A DNA stretch of 64,000 bases from Mytilus galloprovincialis (GCF_965363235.1 NC_134845.1:33404154-33468153), one strand, 5' to 3'. Positions 38,801-53,800 are shown, numbered from the stretch's first letter. Notes: a model not told the origin generated them from the sequence alone. Numbers and translations: made by a program.

Positions 38801-41800
38801 TTTGTATGCCCCACTTAGGGTTATTTTACAAGGCTTTGTATGCCCCACTTAGGGTTATTATACAAGGCTTTGTATGCCCCACTTAGGGTTATTATACAAG
38901 GCTTTGTATGCCCCACTTAGGGTTATTATACAAGGCTTTGTATGCCCCACTTAGGGCTATTATACAAGGCTTTGTATGCCCCACTTGTGGCTATTATACA
39001 AGGCTTGTATGCCCCACTTAGGGCTATTATACAAGGCTTTGTATGCCCCACTTAGGGCTATTATACAAGGCTTTGTATGCCCCACTTAGGGCTATTATAC
39101 AAGGCTTTGTATGCCCCACTTAGGGCTACTATACAAGGCTTTGTATGCCCCACTTAGGGCTATTATACAAGGCTTTGTATGCCCCACTTAGGGCTATTAT
39201 ACAAAGCTTTGTATGCCCCACTGAGGGCTATTATACAAGGCTTTGTATGCCCCACTGAGGGTTATTATACAAGGCTTTGTATGCCCCACTGAGGGTTATT
39301 ATACAAGGCTTTGTATGCCCCACTGAGGGTTATTATACAAGGCTTTGTATGCCCCACTGAGGGTTATTATACAAGGCTGTGTATGCCCCACTGAGGGTTA
39401 TTATACAAGGCTTTGTATGCCCCACTGAGGGTTATTATTACAAGGCTTTGTATGCCCCACTGAGGGTTATTATACAAGGCTTTGTATGCCCCACTGAGGG
39501 TTATTATACAAGGCTTTGTATGCTCCACTTAGGGTTATTATACAAGGCTTTGTATGCCCCACTTAGGGTTATTATACAAGGCTTTGTATGCCCCACTTAG
39601 GGTTCGTTAGATCTCAAACAGATACAAAATGAAAAAATAAAAACATTACACCACTAAGTAAATATTATTAAGGCATCTCATAAATCATGGTAAAGGGTCA
39701 GAAAACACCTGAAAGATTAATGAAGATCACCCTTTCATAAAACACTTTTTAACATGTATTTTGTTAGTGTAATAGATTTGTGTCAATAATATTCTATGAC
39801 ATTGAAAACTATTATTTCCTGCTGTTCCATTCCTCTACACCCTATATTATAGGCTGTAGTAAATTTTGATAATGTAATTTGTCTATTTTGTTTTCAGGGT
39901 GATGTACTAGTAAGTGTAGGCATGACAAGAATAACATCAGTAAAACAAGCTGGAAAAATTCTCAGAAATGTAAATGATAGGTAAGCATGATGTCCTTTCA
40001 TCATATAGACCTTGTTCTTTATAAAGCACCATGAGCACTCAGAAATTGAATATGAAACTAAGAAAACCCCACATGATACATATATATGGAAATATTTCAA
40101 GATTAAAGGAAATTAAAAAAATATGATGACAAATAACACAACATTTTATCCTCCTTTATTCAAGTTAGTTTGTTATCAGAATGATTTGAATTAAACAACA
40201 TTAAACTCTACCAATTCTGCTGCAACAGATGTAGATAAGACAATACTGTCTCTAGTGATGCTTGAATTGTTGCCAACTTATTTGAAAGTCCGAAATCTAA
40301 TACATGTACAAAGTTTGAAGAGCAGATATAAAATCAAAAAGTACCAAACATATAGCCTGGACAATGGATCAAAACTATGCATGTTCCTTAATTTCAATTG
40401 ATATCTTAAGTTATATAACCGTCAAATTTCAATAAAACAATTTTCCTGTTTTTATGCTAGTACCTTAGTACTGAACTACTTGTCTGTTGATACTCCCAGG
40501 GACTTGGAGTCGGTTTTACAAGAAAAACTTCGATTAAGATTTGTCGTAAGTATACTTAATTGTTCATGACTTACGATCAATCTTACTCGTAAGTTTTTTG
40601 GTGAAACTGACTCCAGAAGTGAGGTATCAACTCAGAAGTAGATCAGACATATACTGGTACAGTCGACTCCACTTAATTGCATACTGCTGAAAAGCATAAT
40701 TCGGTTAATTGCATAGTTTTCTCCTGCACAAAACCATTTACTGCACCGGATGCACATTTCTGCAGTAAATAATAAGAAGATAAATTAAATGCCATGTACA
40801 GTGAAAGGAATCATCTCACACCCATTTGTCAATTTGTATTTTCATTTAATTCTAGTGTTATGCTTAGACTGGAGAGAGCTAAAACTGGGTCTTCTGAAGA
40901 TTATATTAAGGTTGGTTCCTATAAATCAGTTAGTGTTACTAGAATATCCGGCTCCTTCACATTTTATAAATACCATAAAATTTAAATGTATGTGGAAAAA
41001 CAAGTAGAATCATTTAAAAAATTATGATAGATAGTTAAAAACAATTGAAAATTTATTAAAAGACGTTCATTTATTACCGATAAAAACATGTAACAGTATC
41101 ATGTTGTTACATCTGTTTTGAAAAGTACACTATTATTTAAAATTAGGTTACTGACCCTTTTTCATACCATACAACCTTGGCTTAATTTTTATCTGGGGGA
41201 TTTAATCAATTCAATTTTATTTGAAATGTTAGCTAGAAATAGGGACCGCTATAATGATTTTTAAATTGGACAATTCTGACTTCAGCATATTTTTTTGTTA
41301 ATAATTTAATTTTGTTTAGGTACAAGATTCTGAAAGTAGTAAAATAAAAGATCCTGCAGTCAAAGATGATTATATAAACATTGTCATTAAACCATGTGAC
41401 TCAGATGATAAACAAAGAGAAACAGAAAATTCTTTATCATCCAATCAAATCACCAGAGACAGAAGATCTTTATCCACTCCAAGTAGTCCCCATAGAAAGG
41501 TTTTGTCATTGGTCACCACAGGGAAAGAGTACTTAAGAAGGAGGGTCAAAAGTCACACTGTATCAGAGGGTTCTGTCTCCATGACAACAACTAGCCAATC
41601 AGAGTTGAATATTCCTAAATCACCAACAGGTCACAGAATCTCAAAATCAATGGATTCCAAACAGTTGACCAGAAGCATAAATGGACAGGAAGAAGAAGAA
41701 GATGACCAGCCATCAGAACTTCCAATTGTCACTCAATCTGGAGACTTTATTAAAAATCGTACTAACAGTGATCCAGGCTTTGTTTTGGTAAGTTTTAACC

Positions 41801-44800
41801 CACAGATATTCTTCTCTTATACTTGTTTGCATAAGTTGCTCATTTTTGTTTGAAATCAAGTTTATTGATTTATAACAAAAATGGTTTACTTTTATAAATT
41901 GTTATTTGGATGGGAGTTGTCTCATTGGCACTCACACCGCATCTTCCTTTATCTATTGTTGAAAATTTATAACAGTTTAAAAATGAATTTGTACTTGCCA
42001 TCATTGTGATTTTGTGTTTAATTCTAATAAAGACTCCTTTGACCCCCCCCCCTTTCATATATATCCATAAAAATTCTATATTCTTCACTGAACTGATGAA
42101 AGTTGAATGCACATAGAATTTAAAATTAATTCTATTTCATCTTGGTAGAATTGGAGCAATACAATTTTCTCAGAAAAGCAAATATACTGAGAATGAATAA
42201 TCAGAAGGTTATGTCAAATCAAATACTGTAAATTTATATATTATTGTATGCATTGATCATTGCCTTTTTGAAGAATGGATGAAAATGTGAGATTATTTTA
42301 TGCAATTTCTGGAAAAACTGCCAACAGATATATATGCATCTGATATCATAATGCAACTTGTTGTGCTTGTTGACGATTTAAAGTCTGACCTTTTCTGAAA
42401 CCTATTGAAATTGTTTTCTGTTATTTCTTATCAAATATTAAGGACTACTTCTATTTTAAGCTTATTTGTAAGTTTAGTGTGAATCATGAAGATAACTTAT
42501 TGTATAAGTCAGCTTTTTATACACAGCTCAATAGTGATGATTCAGCATCAGAAGATGAAGAGGAAGATCAGGATCCAACATCTAAGGAACAGGAAGTCAA
42601 ATCATTACCACCAGATGGCGTCAGTATCAAATCAGAGGATGTTGAAAAGCTAGGTCTTGCTGACATGAAAAAGACTAAAGAAGTCAAGGCGCAACAGGTA
42701 AGTTTCAAATTTTTAGATGAATTGGACAACTGGTTGTTGGGTTGGTGCCCCCAAATTGATATTTTTTAAAGAAATTTTGCCGTTTTTGGTTATTATCTTG
42801 AGTACTATTATAGATAGAGATAAACTGTAAACAGCATTAATGCTCAGCAAAGTAAGATCTACAAAATGGTTAGTTGACCCCTTAAGGAGTTATTGCCCTT
42901 TATAATCAATTTTTAACAATTTTCATTAATTTGGTCAATTTTTACAAAATATCTTCCTCTGTAACTAAAGGGCCAAGTTTATTATAGATAGAGAAAATTG
43001 TAAGTAGCAAGAATGTTCAGTAAAGTAAGATCTACAAACACATCACCATCACCAAAACACAATTTTGTTATGAATCCATCTGTGTCATTTGTTTAATATG
43101 CACATAAACCAAGGTGAGTGACACAGGCTCTTAGAGCTTCTGGTTAAATCCTATTTTCTCAAAATTACACACACAACATTGTCAAATGCATAAAATTGAG
43201 AATGGAAACACGGAATGTGTCGGAGAGATAGCAACCTACCTATAGAGCAGGAAACATCTTATAGCCAGCAATGGGTTTTCACAATAGTGAGAAAAATCTG
43301 GTATCATGCCTTCATTCACTTAAGCCCTATCCCAATTGTAATATGTCATTAATATAGGACATGATTATATTTTAGAGTATGGTTCTTAGACTGTTATCAT
43401 AATTTTTACCAATATTAGGTTGCTCTAGGCTAACAGTAGAGTTCAATATTTGTAAGGATAAAGACCTAATGGATTTTTTTAGCCTCTGAAAGTCAATAAT
43501 ACAGAAAAAAAACATTAAAGACCAAAAAAGATATACAAATAAAATAATATTCTAAAATATTTCAAATTTGTTTTTTTTAGAATCCCGACTGGAATGAAGA
43601 CTTTGTGTTTTATACAAACTCAGAAGATAAATATCTCAATGTTTGTGTCTGGTGTAGGGTACCACCAAAACTTGATAAACATGAGAAAGTTATTAAACCT
43701 GGGAGAGAAACCTTGATAGGGCATGTAAGTAATGGAAAATTTAGTTTGACAATTTTGCATGTTTTGAAACTGCATGTATTTCTTTCCAGGCTAATAGCGT
43801 TTGTTAAGGAAAACAGAAAAATATATGCTTGCCAAACTGATGAAATGATACTTAAATTTGTAAATATATCGGTTATAAAAAAAATATTATCTGAAAATTT
43901 ATTTCTAGTATTGATTACTTTTCTTAAAAATTTCAAATTGAGACAATTTAAAGCAGTTTTCATTTGTAATCATTCTCAATTTTGCTATCGTTCTTTTTAA
44001 AACACAGAAATTAACCTCTCTGATGATGATAACAAATTTTATACAGATAAAAAGTTAAGAGCAACATTTGTGGACAACAATTGAACCAAGTCAACTAAGT
44101 CAGCATATCACCAATATAAGTATGAAGTGTACATACAAAAAAAAAGCCAATATTTTGTTTTTTGTTGTTTAGTCAGTTTGTAAAGTACCAAAAAGAATAT
44201 GCACAGAGAATGAAACGACATTAACGAGTTTTTATAAGCTATTATTTCAACAATAAAAAAATATAAATGATGCATGTGTAAAGTTTTTTTTCTCTTATTT
44301 TTGACAGATCAGTTTGCCATTAGCAGATATATCATTGGATTGTTTATTGACAATTCAGAGAGATTCACAAAGATGTGTTAATTTAGTTCCACCAGAAAAT
44401 ATAGCTGGGGTTAGGTAAGTAAAAAATTACTCAGAATTTGACTTTTACCAAATTCAAATTTTTCACCATGTCATTCTTTAACAAAGCAGAATTCATAGAG
44501 AATAATACATGGCAAAATCCGTATCATATGTTGTATCATCCCAAGGGCCTTTAGGCCTGAGGGATGATATTGGTCGAGGGTGATATGGCATGTGATACGG
44601 ATTTTGCCATGTTTTATACGCTTTATCATATATTTCAACAGGAGAGTTATATTACCAGTATATGAACTGTTCAATGGGTTACCTTCAGTTCTACTTTTGT
44701 CTTGTTTTAAAAGCCTTGAAAGAACTGCTCTATTACTTATCCAAAGCACCTGGGTTACCCTACAATTGCGTGCTTTTGTTTTAAAAATATTTTGTTTATT

Positions 44801-47800
44801 ATTGTATTTTTTCGTGTGTTTTGTATTTTTTATAGTTGCATTTAATGTGCCAAAAAATATGAAAACTTGAGGTTCTTGATGTCACATGTACATACCAAAC
44901 AATGACGTCACTCAATAAATTGCATCACGTCCGAATGACCGTACCTATTTTGAGGAAAAATATTTCTAAAGCAAAAAATAAAATAATAAAAAAAATAGTA
45001 GGGGTGTGATAAAGGGTAAAGGTGTGATAAAGGGTATGCGATAAAGGGTGCGCATCAACGTTGCATGATATGGATTGAACAGCAGGCTATTTATCAAATT
45101 TTCAAAACTACTGTATTTACTACTAAACATATGATAAATGATTATATCACATTTTATCTTAAATTCTAGAGTAAGTTGATATTGACCATTTTGAGATGGA
45201 ATTGAAAATAGATTGTGTTGCCATTGGAGTAGAAAGCTGGATGTTAGCTGAAGTTTTTCCTTTTGCAAGATATTCACTTTGTCTTTGATTTTTTTTTGGC
45301 CAAAGTTACTTTTAAATCATATTGAATATGGTATCGGTTATAAAAGCACTTATAGTTATCATTCTTGAACCCCCTCCTCCTAGCGTCTGTCTTTCCATCT
45401 GTCTGTCTGGTCTTGTTATCACTATTCCTTCCAGATTTTCAAGAAATTTATATCATAGGTTTATATCAGCAATGTCTTGGACTAGTTGGAAAATCAGTGC
45501 CAATCAATTTTTTTTGAAAGAGTTAAGCCCCTTGGAAAAATAAAAAATAAATTATATGGAAAATTGCATTATAAGCATCATCAATTCTTGCCAAATTTTT
45601 ACGGAACCTTAATCACAGGTTTATTTAAGTAATGTCATTGACAAAGTTGAAATTCTATGCCATTTAATCATTTTTAAAAGAGTTGTGTTCCTTGGTTATA
45701 TTGGTGAAATGGTGAAATGACATTGTAAAAATATTTGGGTCATGAATTCTTAAGTAAAGTAGTGATTTGGTCCAGCTGATAAAGGTTAAAAATTAGCACT
45801 TCGGAAGCTGTCAAAAGATTTCAAGACCCCCTTCACTTAAAATTGTCCATATTTTGAGTTAGAGTCGATGAAGTTTCTATAATTTTAATATAATTTGTCA
45901 AAAAAGTAGTACAACACACTGTAAAAATATTATTGAGAAAGCATATGTGGGATTTTTTTAATTTTCATTTATTTGTTTAAAAGAAATGCACTATGAAATA
46001 ACCATGTACCTGGACCAGATAGAAAATTGCAATGTTAACTCTCTCAGTCTCATGTGTTCAATTCTTGCAATGTGTTATGCCCCTTGCAAATATAAATTAT
46101 AATAAAAAATCACATTGCATATGGTCTGAAGCCTTTATTTCTGATAAGATATTAACAAAAAAAAATAAAGAACATAAAAAAAGTGTTTATTTATTGCCTG
46201 TGTATCTTGGATAAATAAATTATGTGTTTTACTATGAAATATCTTTTTTTTCTACAGTCGAACAAAGTTCCAGGAGTATATGAGCCATCAAGGATTTGAT
46301 CACAGAATGTGTCATGGTGATATCACCCTAGGGTTTAAGTATGGATCAAATCAGTCAGGTGATACAGAGAGGAGAGTTCCTGAAGTCAAGGTCATTTCAG
46401 ACAAGGAGAGTTCTGAAGAGTTTGTTTCCTTACCAGATTCATTATTGTTGGGACAAAAAAGCAGGTACTTGATGATATCGTTTAAACAAATTTTGATGCC
46501 CCATTTATGGGCATTAAGTTTTCTGGTCTGTGGGTCCATCTGTCCGTTTGATCGCCAATTGGTCCGTCTGTCCAGCTTCAGGTTAAAGTTTTTGGTTGAG
46601 GTAGTTTTTGATGAAGTTGAAGTCCAATTAACTTGAAACTTAATACACATGTTCCTTATGATATGATCTTTCTAATTTTAATGCCAAATTAGAGATTTTA
46701 CCCCATTTTCAAGGTCCACTGAACATAGAAAATGATCATGCGAATGGGGAATCCATGTACTTAGAACACATTCTTGTTCTTAATACATTTCCTTAGACTT
46801 CTAGGTCAAAGCCATAATTTGACCAGGTTTGACTTACAAAAATTGTTAGGAGATATTGCATACCTAATTTCTTAATGATATGATGCATATCTATGTCTGA
46901 ATTTAAGATGAAAAAAAGAGAGAAAACTAGTTTAAAAAGAGATAATTAGTCCCAAATAGAAAATAGAATTTTTGTACAATAATGTAAAATAAATATATTT
47001 CAGATTAGAGATTGGTAAACATGACTTTACAGCTACCCAGTTTACTTCAGCTACTTACTGCCATTTCTGTGGGAAAAAGGTTGGTGTACAGAAAATAAAA
47101 AAAGACCTTCAGAAACGAAATAAAGCTCAAACGCTGATCAAACAACCGAAATACTCTTGAATAACAGAAATGTGAAATTGGATTTTTCATTCAGAGAAAA
47201 ATTGTTTACAAAAACTGTATTATTTAGTGTTTGCACACTTTGGTATGACGAACTTATTTGAGGGTTTAAAATTAAATATGAATAATACTATGAAATTAAT
47301 TTCATACAAAGTGTTTTTCCATACACAAAATACACTTTGTGTCAGCATATAGGAAAAATTTCTAACTTTAGTTTTCTTCAACCAAATGTTATGAAACTTA
47401 TACACAATGCTTATTATCATAAAACATAGATCTGGAGTTTGAATTTTGGGGGTGTCAATTTTATCGTCTAGAGTTATGCCCCTTTACCAATTGAAAAATT
47501 CAGGAATTTTTCTTTTCTGTTTTCTAACTTTAGTTTTCCTCAACCAAATGTTATGAAACTTATACACAATACTTATTACCATGAACCATAGATCAATTTT
47601 GAATTTTTATGGCGTCACTTATACTGTTCTAGAGTTATGCTCCTTTACAAATTTTTGTTTCTGTTCTCTATCTTAAGTTTGCCTCAATGAAATGTTATAA
47701 AACTTATACATAATGCTTATTACCACAAAACACAGGTGAATTTGGTGGTGTCACTTCAACTTTTCTAGAATTCTGCTCCTTTACAAATTGAAAAAATCCT

Positions 47801-50800
47801 GAAATATATGTTTCTGGTCTCTAACTTTAGTTTGCCTCACCCAAATGTAATAAAACTTATACACTTTGATTAATACAATAAAATTATGATCAAGTATAAA
47901 TTTGGATAGTGTCTTTTACAGTTCTTGAGTTATATCCCTTTATAACTTTTTATGCAAGCAGGGGCATCGCATCATCTGTGTCCCATGGACACATTCCCTA
48001 TTTATTTCGTTTTATTTCCACTCCCTGCGTATAGTAATAAACTTGCATCTATAGAACATATATTTAATTTATTCTGGTTGATAGTAAATATCAGAGGCAC
48101 AACAAAATATCATTAAAGGTCAATTATTATATGAATTTCATGAATAATCGTTTTGTTTATGCCTAAGATAACTTTTTGATTTGAATTACCAGATGCATAT
48201 TGGTCAGATAAGTTATGAAATCCAGACAATTTAAGATTGGATTTAGAACACCATATGATATAAATATAACATGAATTTATATAGTATATTAGCAAAAATA
48301 TAATGACATATTTGTTGTAAAAAAAGTTTGGATTTATGGATTTCATATTTTTAAAAAGCTTAGAAATAGGTAAAACAGTAGTGTTTAAAGACACTGGGCA
48401 CAAATTAACACATTTATTATGCTAATCATTCATTTTTGCTGAAAAAATATTATTTCAATATTTTCAGATATGGTTGAAAGATGCATTCCTGTGTTGTATG
48501 TGTTCAATGATTTGTCATAAGAAATGTGTAGTCAGATGTCAGACACAGACACTCTGTACAAAGTAGGTGTAATTCAATGATTATTCATAAGAAATGTGTA
48601 GTCAGATATCAGACACAGACACTCTGTACAAAGTAGGTGTAATTCAATGATTTATCATAAGAAATGTGTAGTCAGATGTCAGACACAGACACTCTGTACA
48701 AAGTAGGTGTAATTCAATGATTTGTCATAAGAAATGTGTAGTCAGATGTCAGACACAGACACTCTGTACAAAGTAGGTGTAATTTAATGATTTGTCATAA
48801 GAAATGTGTAGTCAGATGTCAGACACAGACACTCTGTACAAAGTAGGTGTAATTCAATGATTTGTCATAAGAAATGTGTAGTCAGATGTCAGACACAGAC
48901 ACTCTGTACAAAGTAGGTGTAATTCAATGATTATTCATAAGAAATGTGTAGTCAGATGTCAGACACAGACACTCTGTACAAAGTAGGTGTAATTCAATGA
49001 TTTGTCATAAGAAATGTGTAGTCAGATGTCAGACACGGACAGTCTGTACAAAGTAGGTGTAATTCAATGATTTGTCATAAGAAATGTGTAGTCAGATGTC
49101 AGACACGGACACTCTGTACAAAGTAGGTGTAATTCAATGATTTGTCATAAGAAATGTGTAGTCAGATGTCAGACACGGACACTCTGTACAAAGTAGGTGT
49201 AATTCAATGATTATTCATAAGAAATGTGTAGTCAGATGTCAGACACGGACACTCTGTACAAAGTAGGTGTAATTCAATGATTTGTCATAAGAAATGTGTA
49301 GTCAGATGTCAGACACGGACACTCTGTACAAAGTAGGTGTCATTCAATGATTTGTCATAAGAAATGTGTAGTCAGATGTCAGACTCAGACACTCTGTACA
49401 AAGTAGGTGTCATTCAATGATTTGTCATAAGAAATGTGTAGTCAGATGTCAGACACAGACACTCTGTACAAAGTAGGTGTCATTCAATGATTTGTCATAA
49501 GAAATGTGTAGTCAGATGTCAGACACAGACACTCTGTACAAAGTAGGTGTCATTCAATGATTTGTCATAAGAAATGTGTAGTCAGATGTCAGACACAGAC
49601 ACTCTGTACAAAGTAGGTGTAATTCAATGATTTGTCATAAGAAATGTGTAGTCAGATGTCAGACACAGACACTCTGTACAAAGTAGGTGTAATTCAATGA
49701 TTTGTCATAAGAAATGTGTAGTCAGATGTCAGACACAGACACTCTGTACAAAGTAGGTGTAATTCAATGATTTGTCATAAGAAATGTGTAGTCAGATGTC
49801 AGACACAGACACTCTGTACAAAGTAGGTGTAATTCAATGATTTGTCATAAGAAATGTGTAGTCAGATGTCAGACACAGACACTCTGTACAAAGTAGGTGT
49901 AATTCAATGATTTGTCATAAGAAATGTGTAGTCAGATGTCAGACACAGACACTCTGTACAAAGTAGGTGTAATTCAATGATTTGTCATAAGAAATGTGTA
50001 GTCAGATGTCAGACACAGACACTCTGTACAAAGTAGGTGTAATTCAATGATTTGTCATAAGAAATGTGTAGTCAGATGTCAGACACAGACACTCTGTACA
50101 AAGTAGGTGTAATTCAATGATTTGTCATAAGAAATGTGTAGTCAGATGTCAGACACAGACACTCTGTACAAAGTAGGTGTAATTCAATGATTTGTCATAA
50201 GAAATGTGTAGTCAGATGTCAGACACAGACACTCTGTACAAAGTAGGTGTAATTCAATGATTTGTCATAAGAAATGTGTAGTCAGATGTCAGACACAGAC
50301 ACTCTGTACAAAGTAGGTGTAATTCAATGATTTGTCATAAGAAATGTGTAGTCAGATGTCAGACACAGACACTCTGTACAAAGTAGGTGTACTTCAATGA
50401 TTTGTCATAAGAAATGTGTAGTCAGATGTCAGACACAGACAGTCTGTACAAAGTAGGTGTACTTCAATGATTTGTCATAAGAAATGTGTAATCAGATGTC
50501 AGACACAGACACTCTATACAAAGTAGGTGTAATTCAATGATTTGTCATAAGAAATGTGTAGTCAGATGTCAGACACAGACACTCTGTACAAAGTAAGTGT
50601 AATTCAATGATTTGTCATAAGAAATGTGTAGTCAGATGTCAGACACAGACACTTTGTACAAAGTAGGTGTAATTCAATGATTTGCCATAAAAAATGTCTC
50701 TGTACAAAATAGGTTTAAAGGATATATTTTTTTTTATATTTTGCAAGTACACTTATTTGCGGCCAAGCTTAGCGAAAGGTCATGCGACATAATCAGTCAA

Positions 50801-53800
50801 ACTTTATTAGATTAACTCTCTAAGGAACAATCGTTTTCATTAGTCAATTCAAACCTTCGACCTCACACCTGCGAAAATATAAAAATATAACATGCGTACT
50901 ATAAATTTGAATAGACTGATCAGTATTCATGTACTTGAGTGTGATCTTGATTATCTGATGGCAATTCTAGGTTATATACATGTGCATGTAAAATTTATTG
51001 ATTTTATAATTTTGTGGAATAGTAGAATTATGAAAATCAATTTAAAAATCTTAACAGTTTTCACGGCGAAATATTTAATTCAACCGTCTCCTCTCAAATA
51101 GTTCTGGACTAACCCTTATACCTTTTCTATCGGTAAATTACAATCATTATGTGTTTGCAATGAGAACAAATTAGGAAATATGAATGAAATGGACTCGATG
51201 GATTAACGTTGTACTTGAAATGAAACCATACTTAACTACAAAAATAACCAAATTACATACTAAAGATCTTGCTAGAATTTTACAGTAAATAGGTTTGTGT
51301 TATAAACTGTCATTGTTCACTTTTCAAATTCTTTCGCAAGTATATCACAGCCACCTTCTCGACCCTTAAAAACCATGCTTTGTTTAGAGAAAAATAGAGA
51401 TGGCAAAACATTTCCACAGTGGAAGGAAATGTACCTTATGTAACTCCGGCGATATACTTGATGAATTTATAATTAACTGCTTTGCTATTCTCGGTTAAAA
51501 AACGGAACGTAAATTATATATTGTAAATATTTACATAGAAAACAATCAGTTTTAAAAAGCGTGTTTAATCATTTAATGTATTGATAAAAGAGTGAGTCCC
51601 ACCTTGTACATGCATTTTGTCATCCTTAATTTCTTCGTGTTTCGTTTATCAGTTTATCATACATGTATGATTTTGTACTCCATTTTAAATAAGCATACTA
51701 CACGTCACTTTGGCAGATAGTTCAACAATGCTCAGAAATTATTGCGTGCAATTTTGTCATTTTACACAAAAAATGGGATTTAAATTTTTGCAATATTGAG
51801 AAAAATCCTGTTTAATTCAAATACAAAATTTCAAAATGCGAGTTTAAATTATTGCGATTATAACCTTGTCACATTTTTTGCAATAATAAAAACATCGCAA
51901 TAACTTTTGAATTTAGTGGGCAGTACTGAAATTTGCTTGTTACAGGGATGGTGCTATGATGAGGTCTAATCCTAAAGACAAATGGAAAGCTCCAATACCA
52001 GAATCTAGAAAAAGACAAGGCCATAAATCTGGACCTGTTGGAATTCTTAGTAAATTCAGGAAAGACCCTAATGTAGAAAATAAAACAGGTTTGTCATAGA
52101 GAATAACTTATATTTACTTTCTTTAATTTGTAAGTGGCATCAGCCATCAAAAAATAAGAAGATGTGGCATGATTTTCAATGAGAAAACTCTCCAAAAGAG
52201 ACTAAATGACATAGAAGTTTTAACGACTACAGGTCACTGTACGGCTTTTTACAACAAAATTAAAGGATCTCAAACGGTGAAGTTTAAGGGCCATGGCTTC
52301 TCATAATCTTGTAACATGATTGGCCACAGATTGTATGGAGGAACCAGAAGAAAATAAAATCAGCAAATTATTTAGTGCCCAATAAGAGATCTAATTGAAA
52401 TTTCAAGTTATTTTAATATTGTATTTTTAAAAAGTTTATGTGTTTTTTAAACAGAATACTTTAAAATGCAAAGACAGGTAAGCTTAATGCATATGAAAAG
52501 TCTCATTATCCTCCCTTCACCAAAAACAACATAAACAAAAGCACTTGACATTTGCATCAATGATGTATTATTGTTCATTTCTTAAAATGTTACATTGACT
52601 GTCACTAGTTTAAACATATTTATTTATAGTGGATTGGGAAACAAGTTTTGCAACTTATATTAATCCCTTTTTAATTTCTGGTTGCCAGTGCTGCTTTGTA
52701 GCGGCCTAAGCCTGCTCTTTAAGTGCAAGAGATATGGCTCTCGGTTTAGGTGTCAGACCACCAATTACTCCCTCCAATTTAGAATGTATGCGAAAGTAGG
52801 CCTACTAGGACAAAAAATAGTGCATTTGATGTCATTGTTTACTTAAACTAACCAACAAATTTGCAGAAATGAAACTTTTGGTGAAAGGGAGATACATTTA
52901 GACCACTTTGAGCCAAAATTCACTTGTCTATGAGTTTGCATTAAAAATTCAGGATTAATGCACTACATAGTACACTAATTTAAGATTTTCAGAAAACCGG
53001 GAGTTATTTTGGTAGTACCTGTGTTTTTAAGACTTTAAACATTGGTTGAAAATTGGCATGGGGAAAGGTGATACATGTACTATTCATTTTTCTTGAAGTT
53101 AAACTTAAGGTAAAATATTTTAAAAGCAGTGAATATTGCAAAATTTGGTTGAACAGATAGGGATTTTTAATTGGTGGTCTGACACCTTAAAACAGGTCAG
53201 CCATTTATTGTCCCCTTGCAACGGACTATCATCGTTTCCTCAAGACCATACTCGCAAATGGTATCAAGGGAGATCCGAAACTTCAGTCTCTGTAATTTTC
53301 ATCCCAGAGCGGGAATCGAACCAGGAACCTTTGCGTTAGTAGTCCGATGCACTAACCACTACACCACGGTTCTCTTGACTGTCACTGTCAGAAGGATATG
53401 CTGTAAATAAAAAGCTGTACTGTTAGAGTATAGTCAAACTATTGATAAAGCACATAGAAAAAATTACTTTGTAAAGAATAAGCAGTCCTATGTTCATTTG
53501 TTATTTAAATTTATTTTATATCTTACTGACATACAGATTCATACTCTGCTAATTACTAAGATTTCAAAACAATCTCTTTGACTTTCTGTAGATACAGGAA
53601 GATGTGGTATGAGTGCAAATGAGACAACTCTCCATCCAAGTCACAATTTATAAAAGTAAACCATTAAAGGTCAAGGTACAGTCTTCAACACAGAGCCTTG
53701 GCTCACACTGAACAGCAAGCTATAAAGGGCCCCAGAATTACTAGTGTAAAACCATTCAAATGGGAAAACCGACAGTCTAATCTATATGAAAGACGAGAAA

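Noticed and set aside
38788..39604. Possible CRISPR-like array
   Set aside because: Units are directly adjacent with no unique spacers. The host is eukaryotic and the array is a minisatellite.
43605..44000. 131-codon frame overlapping PDZD8 exon 13
   Set aside because: It is exon 13 read through its donor into intron 13; only 43581-43724 fits the family and phase.
48503..50716. Array of duplicated C1-domain exons (domain expansion)
   Set aside because: No unit has an acceptor or the first half of the zinc finger, and each reads into TAG. It is a junction minisatellite, not exon duplication.
53301..53374. tRNA gene on the minus strand
   Set aside because: A- and B-boxes are present but the stems are not; it fits a tRNA-derived SINE head.
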